Translations under genes and position numbers: made by a program
The notes under the pieces: generated by a model
What the model saw: the letters and a program-made list of their open reading frames with translations, nothing else
Databases searched by the model: none
What the model was told of the DNA's origin: nothing
Shown: one piece after another, positions 36,101-46,971 of the stretch
Layout of the letters: each line of letters begins with the position of its first letter
Position numbering within the stretch: position 1 is the stretch's first letter
Source of the DNA: Populus alba
Lineage: Eukaryota > Streptophyta > Magnoliopsida > Malpighiales > Salicaceae
DNA length: 64,000 bases
Reading direction: 5' to 3'
Assembly: GCF_005239225.2 (NCBI RefSeq)
Contig: NC_133295.1
Location: forward strand, 15,066,001-15,130,000

Positions 36101-38001
36101 GCATGCTGTGTAAAAGTAAACTCCTAACAGCTTATAGTTCAACAAGGATGCCTTTCCCTCTACACTACAAATGATGAACAAAGTTATGAAAAAATCAATT
36201 GTAAGCATATGAACTATAATCCACATAGCATAATCTTTAAAAGATTTGATCTGGATATACAAAGTCTAGAAAGATGAAAAGCATCTTCTGGCAAATATAA
36301 TGAAATTCTTACTATACCATACCTATAATTTGTAAGGGGTACAAAGTTAGCTAGCTTTCCACAATCTGAGTCATCCTCAAGACTCCGTGTGTCAAGAGCA
36401 GCCCTCCAAAACTCTCCGTCGTGCCATACAACAGCATCTATAATAGGCCCCTTGTCATCATACATCTAAAACACAGTAAAGAGATTTGCATTTTCAGGAA
36501 AACAAAATAAGTTTCGGAAGAGGAATGGATTAAAAGAATCAGGCACTCACATCAGCCTGTTTCCGTAGTAAATCAATTGTGTTTTGAAGGTCTTCACGAA
36601 CCCTTTTCAAGTCTGCGTCCTCTGGATTGGAGTGTTTCTGGAGATAAGCATATCTTGAGAGAATTATGCAAGAATACAGATAAATGTGCCATGGGACCAT
36701 CAATGCCTCAGCAAGAAACAGTCCACTACATCTCAAGTGCTGATTTTAGTTTCATTTTAATTCATTGGATACAACAAATGTGGCCCTCAGGGAAACTTTT
36801 TTCTTTTTTTTTAAGGGTAAGTTTGTACGTGGAAACCAGAAATATTATACTGTTTAATACACGTCTGAAATATGAATGAATTAACATATACAGTTTTTGA
36901 TGACTAAAACACATGCAACAGATAAATGCAGAAGCAAATCTTCATACAACCTGGTTGAATTCATCCAGATGCTTTACAGCCTTTGCAATTTCTTCTTGGT
37001 TTTTCTCATCCCACTTCTTTTTTCTCTCTTTCTGTCAGAAAAAAGGTAGAAAGGATAGATTTTTCTTATCAGTGAGATTAATGAATGCTTGAGATTAAGT
37101 TGCAAATTATATTGTTTTACCTTCAAACGGGAAGTCAATGTGCCAGTAAGTAGCTCAAATAAAAACTTATAACCCACGTGCCATTCACCAGAAGGATTCT
37201 TCCATGAAGAATTGACAACCAAAGAAGCCCCTATTTCAAAAAAAAAAACAGCACATGATTAACAGCGTCAAAAGGTTTGACACGCACAAAGAAAAAAGTA
37301 AATCGTTTGTGATTCTAGCAAATGAATGAACAGCCAAACCAGACCTAAAGCTCCTTGTATGCAACCATTTGCATCAGCCTTCACCACTTTTGAAGTATCA
37401 ATATCTCCACTCCCGGTGCTTCATAAAACACAAAAAAAAAAAAACTCAAACATCAATATTACTACCAACGAAATAGCAACATTAAGAGTACCGGTCCAGT
37501 AAAAAACCACCAATTGTTTCAAATTTTTAAACTCACCAATCAATAACATCAAGTACTTTAGGCTTCCCATCTGATGTCACTTGTAATCCAGAAGCAGCCG
37601 GGTCAACTCCAGAATCTAAACCATGAATTCAACCAATCCTTACAAACTACAAAGTCATGATCTTTATATCCCACAGGCACAAAGACAGAATAAGAAAAAA
37701 GGGTTCTTTTCTGTCAATCAATTCTTAATAATAATGACAAAAAGCAATTATTATTTTTATTACTATAAGCAAAAAGAAAAGAAGGGTTCTTTCTATATTG
37801 AAGTATACCAAAGATAGCGATGATGGTACCACGGCCATCATATTGAGGGTGAGCTTCAATGAAGCGATCAGCACCAATCTCTTTCTTAGGCATCAAAGAA
37901 GCCAAAAAAGTTGATTCATTCAGCTTGAAATTCCTCAGAGACCCGTTCTCATCACCACCACCATAACCACCAGATGTTTTAGCAATTGAATCGCAAGGCA
38001 T
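26155..38001 (-). CDS. TPP2: Tripeptidyl-peptidase II (TPP2), 34 exons
   Basis: Subtilisin-like serine exopeptidase (S8) that removes tripeptides from N-termini downstream of the proteasome, in very large cytosolic complexes; plant forms have also been linked to plastids. Exon 1 is 37809-38001, then 37537-37615, 37345-37418, 37121-37230, 36951-37031 and so on down to 26494-26643 and 26155-26313. The spliced frame gives about 1297 residues, near the family length. Catalytic Asp is in FDSG (about 65, split by intron 1), His in HGTHVAG (about 292), the oxyanion Asn in SSAGNSGP (about 390) and Ser in NGTSMASP (about 478). The long C-terminal TPP2 region follows and ends in a short aromatic tail. 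The ORF stays open in frame up to an ATG at 38199, but a TATA box lies between, so I chose 38001. Exon 26 stays in frame only with an acceptor 8 nt downstream of the obvious CTAG (exon 29177-29222). Introns are GT-AG. Intron 9 holds an (AAT)n run and intron 15 is about 1 kb. Confidence 0.95.
35237..35264. repeat. (AAT)n microsatellite in TPP2 intron 9
   Basis: About nine ATA/AAT units followed by a C11 run, inside an intron of the minus-strand TPP2 gene. Likely length-variable and without coding effect. Confidence 0.9.
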
Positions 38002-38163
38002 CCCTTTGAAAAAAACACCACTTCTACTAATATTACTTTTGCTAGTGTTAAAGTATGGTCTCCTCCTCCTGCTTTGAAAAAGCTTTCTGTTGGGTTTGTT
38101 TATAAGTAGATATGATGGAGAGTGTAAAAAGAATGGGGTTTTGTTGGCCCAATTGATGGGTGT

Positions 38164-38171
38164 ATTATATA
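38164..38171 (-). promoter_or_regulatory. TATA box of TPP2
   Basis: Minus strand TATATAAT lies 163 bp upstream of the chosen TPP2 ATG. TTGGGCC and TAGCCCA (site II-like) words lie around it, common in promoters of housekeeping genes. It sits between the upstream in-frame ATGs (38199, 38187) and the chosen start, and is the main reason for the shorter model. Confidence 0.6.
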
Positions 38172-38201
38172 GTGGGCTAATTTGCATAGTTAGATACAAT
38201 A

Positions 38202-39244
38202 TAGGGGTATTTTTTTTTTTTTACTTTTTGGTTAGTGTTTTAAAAGGGTATTTTGGGAATTTTGGGGGCGGCTACAGTAGTGGTGGTGGGAGGAGGAGGA
38301 GGAGGGGACGGAGGGGGGTGATTGAGTGCCACCTGCTGAGTGGTGAAGTGATAGGATGTTGGTATATGGGTGGACTTTTGTGTTGGGTTAGGATGTGGAT
38401 TGGGTGGCAGAATGTTTGGATGTCGTTGAAATTACTATGTTTGTCCTTGCATGTAATTGTAATGACTTGTAAGTCACAAAACTCATTAGGTGGGTCCAAG
38501 AGGGGATTTTTATTTTTATTTTTTATCTTTTTAATGATTTTAAATTCAATTAAATTAAATGAAATTCAAATTGCTTTCATAATTCCTAATGAAGAAATTA
38601 GATACATGTCAAATTATAAAAGCATATGCTGATGGGTACCAATCATCAATTTGGACATGATGTTGCAATTGACAAGATGGGTTGGTAGGGCAACATGTGG
38701 AAAATTACTAAATTTAAAAAAAAAAATCATTTTAGGTGTTTTTTTTCTGAAAAAAATAGTAAATTAGCATAAGTAAAAATTAATTTTTGTAAAATTATGT
38801 AGTTTGATAAAAATTATAGGTGAAAATGCGACTTTATTTATAAAATTACAGTTAGAAAACACCATATTTTAAATAAATAAAATAAACTAACATAAATTCT
38901 AAGAATGAGAAAGGAAAGGAAAGGAAAGAAATGAATGAATGAAACGGCACACCGAAATTCATATCATTGTAATAAATTTAGCTATAATAAAAAAATCAAT
39001 AATAATAATGACTAGAGTAGACTTGTCCGTCGGTTTATTATATATAGGTGATTGGTTCTGTAGACTGTGTAGCTATTCTATGATTTCTTCTATAGTAAGA
39101 AAGAATGCTGTGAACTCCCTCCATTGTTTCCTGCATTTCCTTCCAGTATCCCTTCTGTGTGCTCTTCCTTTTCTTTCTAATATCTCCAGAGTTCAAAGAA
39201 AGAAGCCTGTAAAAATCTCTGTATTTCATCTGTATCTTGCCCTT
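38202..39244. other. Spacer between TPP2 and the pectin acetylesterase gene
   Basis: TPP2 upstream sequence and the 3' flank of the next minus-strand gene. A G-rich block with GGTGG/GGAGG runs lies at about 38262-38325. The plus-strand ORF at 38090-38632 overlaps TPP2 exon 1 in antisense and has no recognisable domain. No further gene is seen. Confidence 0.6.
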
Positions 39245-42200
39245 CTAGGAAACCTGCAACATTTGCACCTTAGCAACAAGAACACCAAGTGATCTTCCAA
39301 TGATAATAAATATATCTTCTGAGGTCATGAGGAAATTACATGCCTGTGCAATGATGTTATGGCAGGAAGCGTCGCAAGGATACGCACAGTCGATTAATTT
39401 GCTTATGTTTCTACTAAAATACCAATCACCAACTGCTCCTGCAATAGTCTGTGAAACGTCCTCGAGATTTTACTCACAGTGCCAAAAAGTTTATGTTCTA
39501 CAAGTAGAATGAACTAAAGAGAGGGAAACGCGAGACATTGTATGTCGAAATCGTTGCAGTAACCTTTACATAAAACATTGCCGGTTTTAGGATTTTCGAT
39601 GATTCGAGTGATCCGGCCACAATTCTTGAGCAGATAAAACTTGCCCTGGATTTAAAGCAAGTGCACTAAGATGTTTATAGAATGTAACAGGTGTAATGGA
39701 AGCGATGTACCTTGTCCTGGATACTCGGGGACCCAAGTGCAAACCATGTTTCTTGTGTCTCACTTTGGCAATGAGCAAAGCATGAATTTATAAACATTCC
39801 CCCGCTTGTGGAATCCTTGAGAAACGAACTCAATGCCGCCAGCATATCACCCCTGAAACCTGGATACAAGATGTTTCCATCACACAGTAATTACCAATTA
39901 GATTATATAACAGGAAAGCACTAAGCTAAAAATCCAGGATGGCTGATGCCAGAGAAGAGACCAGCCTTGCAGTATGTCAAGCTGCTGTGGAGTACATGAT
40001 GCTATACTAAGCTTGCAACGCTTCCAGTCTCCATTCATGTCAGCAGAGGGCGGAACCAATGCATGATGGAACTGTTAAATTTTGCAGTTTCAAGCATGCT
40101 TTATTGTTATGAACTTGCAAAAATAGATGGTGGATCTAAGATTCCTGTTGCTATGTGATTACAGATTAATGAAGGCCGAAGAATGGATTACTTGGTATAC
40201 ATCATAGGCTGTGTTCAGGATGAAGAATGGTGTCGCCATGTAATTCAAGAAATACTGTGGAAACATGCACTGCACAAATACAAGACAAATGCCATAACCA
40301 TCTCAGCCAGCAACAAGAAGCAGCAGCAAAAACAGACCGGAAAGTTAAACAGGAGGCCTCAATAAAGGAAATACCAGTTTTGGATTGTCAAGGAAACTAG
40401 TGCAGTTTTTATCCAGATTCTTTTCAATTCCCTGCAGCGAACAGTTCAAAATATAAACACAGCAAACGCAATGGAACACGGATTTCAGAAAGTTGCACCT
40501 GTAGAGAAACAAGGTTTTCAAAGAAGGTCCTCATGGTGTAGTTCAGAGTGATGTCTCTTCTGTGAGAACAAGAACAGGAGATACGAAAACATAAATAATA
40601 GATAGAGAGAGAGAAATTATCCTGCACTTTCATATCAGGAAGAGCAAACTTACTCATCCAAAAAAAATCCAGCATCGCTCAAGCATTTCACACTGGTATT
40701 CGTCGGTAATGCCCGGTAAAAGTTTTCGCATTGGAGAAAGGATGATAAACCACCAGCAGAGCAACCTGAAAGCAAAGCCTGGAGAAGAGACGGAATGATT
40801 GCTTGAAACTATAACCAAAGGACGACCGAAAAGATCACATTTTCGCTTCTGGGATGATTTGAACCAGGAGAAAATTAGTCTACTCAAAACAAAATATTCA
40901 AAAAGAGATTTTTACCTTGTCTGCATTCCCCAAACCTTTGGGGAGGAGATCAAGAATGATTGCTTCCCAAATCTTTTGTCCTCTGAAGTAAAGGACTGAT
41001 GTCTGCTCCACAGTCATGCACACGAAGAAGGATGAGAGTTAATTAAACTCATGAACACTTGAGTCTTTTTCTAGTAAAGCACAGCACATAATAATAAATC
41101 ACCGCCTCACTCATAGGAATGTTTGCTCACAATTCCATCATCAGAAATCTATCCTGCACAACTCTTTGCATTTCACTTTACATCTTGTGAAACAATCAAC
41201 AGGTTCACATAATAATTTCATGTATGACGAACAATCTATGTGCCAGTTTTCTGCATTCAATTAGCTAAGCTCTAGTTATTTCAAAGAACAATGTTGATCC
41301 TCATCAAAACATGAGCACTCGCACAAAGTGGCAATCGATTTATTTTAATTTATCAAACTGAAACAGCCACATTACACCATGATCCCAGCAGGCCATATAT
41401 ATTGTTAATTTCTGATGTTTGATTTCACAGAATTTGTGCAGCAAACAAGATTCAGTTGAATGCTGCTTACTACCCACCTAAGAAAGATTAACATAATTTA
41501 TTTCCTGAGATTTTAGCATGTTTAAGCTTCAATGGCCTTTTTTATTCTAAATCCGACAAGATATAACAAAGAAGAGAAAATTTTAGGTGAGAGTGGAGAG
41601 ATACCCCATTGTCAAATTTGGCATCTCCAGAAAACGAACCTCCATCACAATATCTAAGCTTCACACGGTTCCAATTATAAAAATCTGATATAAAAAAAAA
41701 TAGCATATTAAATGGTTAATTTGCAAGAATAAACAACACTAAATTAATCTCCTGATGAAAAGGAATTGCCTTTGTTCCTGGTAACTTTTATTACAGTCAT
41801 TCAGGAGATCAACGCAGAAGAATTACAATGTCACACACTCAGACTAAATATGGCAGTTACAAGCCTCATCAGAACACTAAGGACTGGAAACACAATCAAG
41901 AAAGAATAGCCATAAGGGTTTTACAAGTCCTTAATTTTTAGAATGGTCTGGTTTTGAATACAAGTATCAGCTGTGAGCAAATTTGTGGTTTGCCTTCATT
42001 ATATATAAACACAAAGTATATAAAAAAAAAAAATTGTAAATCCATATGAGATTGAGATGCGAGAATTGCCTTTTAATTAATCATTGGGGCAGTGGATTTT
42101 ATGTTTCTTGAGCAGAAGACAGCACCAAATTAAGTCCATCATGTTATTAAATCTCTCATCAGTGTAGATGGCTCTTCTTATTACATACTAGATCAAGACT

Positions 42201-44225
42201 CCGACCACCAGTGCCTTACTAAATATCATGTTAATATTTAGCATTTAGAGTTTTCTTTTTGGGTCATATTATGTTACTAATATTAGGTAGCGTTTACTTT
42301 TTATCTCGAGACGAAGAGACCAGTGAACATATTCTCGTTTTTTATTTTAAAAAAAAAAACAGAAATTCATTTCAAAATTATTTTGAGATATATTTATTCT
42401 TGTGTTTTTTTCTTTGTTTTTCTAATAAATATAATTTTATCTATTTTATATCTATCTCTTTTGTCAACGACACTAACCAGACACACAACCTTAATAATAA
42501 GATAAAAAGGCATTAAAATATTATAGGCTTGAAGACATTATAGAAGATTCCCACACGTCCTTTCGAGTTATCATCACCTTTGAAGGCAATAAATTAGGCT
42601 ACATATTTTTTTTTATTTTTGCAAAGACAAGAAAGGGCTCAGTGATCAAGGCAGAAGCTGTCCTTCAATACTATAGGATCACGTGAAAAAAAAGGCAAAG
42701 ACAGAATGTGGAGGAACACGGGCATGTCATACACATAATGTACTAGATTTCTGTGAACTAACATTGGAGTTGGATTACAAGGTGATTAATTACCTGGATT
42801 AAGTGAAGCATCGTTGCTTAGGATTCCATTGAAATCCTCCAACTTGTTCATGTAAAGGCTAGATCCATGCTTCGTTTTGGCTCGATCCAAGCATGATTGT
42901 ATATCATTGCACCACCCACCTCCCTGTCAAGATCACATCATACTTGACTTATTGTTAAGATTCTGGTTAGTAATTTCACGATTTTGGATCCCACTAGCCT
43001 AACCAGGGGACTAAAACAGGTTTCAGGACAGTTGTTTCTCATCGAGGCTACCTGCATATTACATGTCCATGTTCTGCAACTGGTCGCTATAATATGAAAC
43101 ACTTACAGAGTCTCATCTAACATCTTTGCTGTGAATGGTTCCTATGTTCAATCGATTCAAGGGAAGATCTTGAACAACAAGTAAGAACATAAAAAGTGAA
43201 CGTAATGACACCAGCTCTTTTTGTCTAGCCACCACTACAGCTATATAATAGCAATCAAGCTACCGCCTAACCTCCAAACCAAAACCGACGATGCAATAAC
43301 AGGGACTGTTGGTTATTACAATCGAAGTCTTTGCTTAGGTTAAAAGTTTTGGAATATAGACAAGTATTGGACCAGTTCTTTTGGGGACCATGTCCGTGGA
43401 ACGTACTGTTGGGTGCATCTTTTGCAGTTATTCCAACTTCTTTTGGCATGAATCGTTCGGCAGGGGACATTGGGGTCACATAAGAGACAATCTAGTGAGT
43501 TAAATTTTATCGAAGAGCATGACATCGGGAATAAATGTAGCAATTGCATAATTGTCCTAATTTAGCAGACGAATCCAGGCCATGAATCTACAGGGACTCT
43601 AAAATGGACTGTAATAAATAAAGTGAAGTTCAAGTTGCTTGACGAGACACCTTGTCGCGTATTGGTTTCCTAACAAAACTTAAGCAAGGTCACCACATCT
43701 TCACCACTAAAGTCACTGTGTATTCAGCACCGAAGAACTGCCTGGCCTGCATTCTCTTTGGAAAGTTTTTGTAAACCAATTTTCTTTGGTATTGACCCTA
43801 TTTTTATTTTGTTTTTGTAGTTCATACATCAATTCAGACTAGACTAGACATGTCCTTGTAAAAGCATGAGGATAAAATTACCTCAAATTGCAAAAGCCAG
43901 TTGCTTGCACCAGCTCCGAATCCTCTGTGCAGATGATACGCAGGCAAACTTCCATCCAAGCAAACTAAGAATAGATAATATTCACCAGCAAAAGAAGAAG
44001 AAGAAGAAGACAAACTACTGATTAATTATTCCGTCATAAATAAAGAACTACTCATGATAATATATCAATAAGACAATAAGAAGAAATTAATACTGTAAGC
44101 TTACAGGCACCAATGCTGGAAGCATCGGAAACCAGAGTCATGTCCACAAGAAGCCGGCCCTCTGAAAGCACGCACCACGATGCTAAATTCAGCAGTATTA
44201 ATAGCATGGCTACTGCTAATTCCAT
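39245..44225 (-). CDS. Pectin acetylesterase (CE13 family), 12 exons
   Basis: Secreted esterase that removes acetyl groups from cell-wall pectin. Exons: 44105-44225, 43882-43964, 42794-42923, 41605-41684, 40916-41002, 40654-40778, 40499-40559, 40375-40431, 40192-40269, 39966-40071, 39711-39859, 39245-39448. They close into a 426-residue frame. A signal peptide (about residues 1-23, hydrophobic [17 protein letters not shown]) is followed by family motifs GGGWCNDI (about 69), [10 protein letters not shown], the nucleophile elbow GCSAGG with Ser about 174, SCFAHCQ and the C-terminal CDASCHN. Many Cys suggest disulfides, as expected for an apoplastic enzyme. Intron 10 (39860-39965) has a GC-AG boundary. 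The frame runs about 35 residues past CHN in a hydrophobic tail, longer than I expect for the family, so the last exon could be mis-modelled. Confidence 0.93.
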
Positions 44226-44410
44226 CTTGAATGGTGGAGGCCAAGAGATCGATCAGGAGCTATGCAAGGGGAAATGGGGTGCTCGATCGATTCTATAGAA
44301 ATCAAGATGAATCTTGGACGTTAGCAATGCGTTTTATGCATTGAAAGGAAATGAAATGATATGAAAGGGGAGGGACATCAAGTAGATACAATTTTGGCTC
44401 CAACTCGAGC

Positions 44411-44418
44411 ATTATATA
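44411..44418 (-). promoter_or_regulatory. TATA box candidate of the pectin acetylesterase gene
   Basis: Minus strand TATATAAT lies 186 bp upstream of the start codon, a plausible distance for a 5' UTR of about 150 bp. No other element near it is diagnostic. Confidence 0.5.
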
Positions 44419-44923
44419 TTCATGTCGTGAACCAGACATAGCAACCAATTATATATGTATGAGAGGAAATTAAGGAAATGACCAAACTCGGCAAATGAGA
44501 CCCATCAACAAATTGATGAACTATCCTTACGTACGATCATAGAATCTTGAAAGGGAAGACAAACACCATTCTTTATCTGGTGTGTGAATTGGTGATGGAT
44601 CGTGGATTTTGTTTGGTGAACATTACGTTTTTCAAGTCATTTGATCGGTTAGACTACTCAACAAACTTTAGTTTTAAGAGAAAGTTGGTGTCTGTGTTGG
44701 AATAGATTTTTTTTTATAAATAAATAAAAAAAATACAGTAAATTAGCACATATCGAAAACAATATTTTATAAAATAGTGCTGTCTGATCAAAGTCACGGG
44801 TAGACATGTAAAAAAAAAAAAAACTTTCTGCCTGTAGACAAATACCCGTTGGAAAGGTGAAGAGATCTATGCTGTTGAAATTACTGGCCAACTTGTGAGT
44901 GACATTAACAATTGATTGGTGCT

Positions 44924-45102
44924 TTTTTTTTTTGAATTCGAGGAAATCCCACCCTCTGAAAAGCGTACTTTGTGGGCCTAGATAAGCAAGTAAATCCCCG
45001 GTTGTCCCAGGCTCTTACAAGAAGTGCACGCCCTGACTCGAACTCAAGACCTGCTGTGCAGATCTCAAGCCTTTTACCACCACGCTACACCCCTTGGGGA
45101 CT
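44924..45102 (-). mobile_element. tRNA-derived SINE with perfect 14-bp target-site duplication
   Basis: The 14-mer AATTGATTGGTGCT flanks the element on both sides (44910-44923 and 45103-45116). On the minus strand it starts near GTCCCCAAGGGGTGTAGC. It carries an A box (TAGCGTGGTGGTAAAAGGC, 45069-45087) and a B box (GAGTTCGAGTC, 45035-45045), then a roughly 110-bp body and a short A tail (44924-44933). All hallmarks of a tRNA-derived SINE are present, and the intact duplication implies a fairly recent insertion. It differs in sequence and tail type from the SINE at 11787, so two families are present. Confidence 0.93.
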
Positions 45103-45116
45103 AATTGATTGGTGCT

Positions 45117-45900
45117 GCTAAGAGAGAAGATTGAAACACAAACAATAAACAAATAGAACCTAGAATGTTTGATCACTTTTTTGCTCATGTTTTCCCATGA
45201 TTAATTTAAAATATATATTTAAAAATAAGATTAGCTAAGTTAATTATATAAAAATATATTAAAACAATACCTTAGATATTAGCCCTCTTTATGAGAAAAA
45301 TGATTGTTGAGACTTTTTCTTACGAGAGGGCAGCATGAGCGAAAGGTTCATTGGCACTTTAGCATTTTTAAACTAATTTTGATGGCTAAGTTGTAGGAAG
45401 ATAAATGTGTTCATTTATTGGCGGCACTGAAGCATAAATACGATGATAATTAAAATATATTTTATTCTATTGAAATATATTTTTTTTAATTTTTAAAAAA
45501 TAATTTTTGAAATCAGTATATTAAAAAAAAATTTAAAATATAAATAAATAATTTTAAATAAAAACAAAATTCAAATTTTTTTAAAAAGTTGTTAGAAATG
45601 TAATCTCAAACTATTTCTAAGTGTTTATTTTAAGAGTGCCGTAGGAATTTTTAAAAAAATATTTTTGTTTTAAAATATATTAAAATAATTTTTTTTTTTT
45701 TTTTTAAATTAAATTTTAACATTAACATAAAAAAATAATTTGAATCCAAAAACAAAAATAAATGGTTGTATAAATTGTCTTCAAGTCCAAGCCTTGGACT
45801 TTGGCCCGTAACATAACAAACAGAAACGGGTGAACCATTGTCTTGAGCCCAAGCACACACCAGTACCAATATACAAAAACAAAAACGATTGGGGCTGTTT
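45117..45900. other. AT-rich spacer upstream of the SPPL1-type gene
   Basis: No gene is supported. The block at about 45440-45780 is very AT-rich, with AAATAATTTTT words like those in the MITE-like repeats. The minus ORFs across 45651-46050 overlap the 5' UTR region of the next gene in antisense and look like chance. Confidence 0.5.
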
Positions 45901-46017
45901 TGCAAATAAGCGTAATTTTGTTTCTCTTTTGGTGTACGGTTTCAGGCAGCTCTGACAGAAAACTGTGACGATAGACTGAGAGAGGGCGAGACTCTCCAGC
46001 CTCTTCAAAAGCCCAAG

Positions 46018-46810
46018 GTTAGTCCTTTCTCTCGAAACTTGATTTCCCATCTTGAAATTTCTTCTGGGTTCAGATCTTTTGTTGTAAATTTTATATCTAT
46101 TTGATTTTGTTTACTTTTTATTTCTTTGCTTGTAAGCTCTACATCTTAGTGGTTTGGAGGTAATAGCCAATAGTTTGGTTGCTGATAAAATTGTGTTTGG
46201 AATGTTTAATTTTTTTGAGATGATGAAAAAGTTTTTGAGTCTTTTTGTTTGTTTCAAAAGGGTTTTTAGAGAAAATGAAAAACTGATGTTAAATAGGCAG
46301 CATAATTGTGCTTAGCTCAGCTCATTAGAGGTTTCTGTTACCTTGGCTGTTTTGGGAAATAAATTAGGATTTCAGAATTTTTGTTGTGTGAAGTTTTGGT
46401 TTTGTTTTGTATTGGAAGCTTGACCGGGAGTGAAATGTGCTTGCTTGGTGTTGATTTGGATGGAATTTTTTCATGCCGGTTGACCTTTTTTGTGATAAGA
46501 AATTTAAGCCAGGGAAGAGAAAAAAAGTGGGAATTGTCGATTTCTTTTAGGTTTTATGCCTGTTCTATTTAAGTTGTGCTCAGTAGCTCTGGCTTGGAAC
46601 AAAAAATGTGGAATATGGAACTGCTGTTTCTGCATCTTCGTGTCTAGATTTTACTTTCTGGGAAATAGGAATTTGTTGATACATTCTTAACAATCATGAA
46701 TTGTTCTTATTTCTGTGGTTTTACTTTCTGGGAAATAGGAATTTGTTGATGCATGCTTTAGAATCTTGAATTGTTCTTATTTCTGTGGTCACTTACTTTT
46801 GTTTTGACAG
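46018..46810 (+). other. 5' UTR intron of the SPPL1-type gene
   Basis: A donor AAG|GTTAGT at 46018 and an acceptor TTTTGACAG|GACC at 46810 enclose a T-rich 793-bp stretch between a likely leader exon and the exon that carries the start codon. Leader introns of this size are common in plants and often raise expression. Inferred from splice signals only. Confidence 0.6.
46649..46788 (+). repeat. 70-bp tandem duplication in the 5' UTR intron
   Basis: Two copies (46649-46718 and 46719-46788) begin TTTTACTTTCTGGGAAATAG and are about 90% identical. The duplication lies within the leader intron, so it does not affect coding. Confidence 0.9.
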
Positions 46811-46869
46811 GACCGGACTATTTTACTGGTTCCTTGAATACCTTTTTTTAAGTGCTCACGGGACCAAGG

Positions 46870-46947
46870 ATGCAACTTTGAATGCAAAATTGGTGGCCAG
46901 GCTTTTGGTTTTTTTGTATGTACGAAAGACTGGTTTGGGATAATTGA
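46870..46947 (+). promoter_or_regulatory. Two upstream ORFs in the SPPL1-type leader
   Basis: In the leader exon before the main start at 46972, a 3-codon uORF (46870-46881, MQL) ends one base before a 21-codon uORF (46882-46947, MQNWWPGFWFFCMYERLVWD...). Both end upstream of the main ATG. Scanning ribosomes would have to bypass them or reinitiate, so translation may be restrained. No evidence beyond sequence. Confidence 0.55.
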
Positions 46948-46971
46948 TTTGAAAGATTTTCATTCTTTTTC

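Noticed and set aside
36539..36879. ORFs on both strands around TPP2 exon 6
   Set aside because: Read-through of exon 6 into its introns and an antisense shadow. The exon belongs to TPP2.
38090..38632. 180-codon plus-strand ORF overlapping TPP2 exon 1 in antisense
   Set aside because: It is partly the antisense of the TPP2 N-terminal region and partly a G-rich run translated as Gly/Arg. No domain and no start context.
45651..46050. Minus-strand ORFs (84 and 89 codons) upstream of the SPPL1-type gene
   Set aside because: Antisense to the likely leader exon of the SPPL1-type gene, no domain, and mutually overlapping frames.
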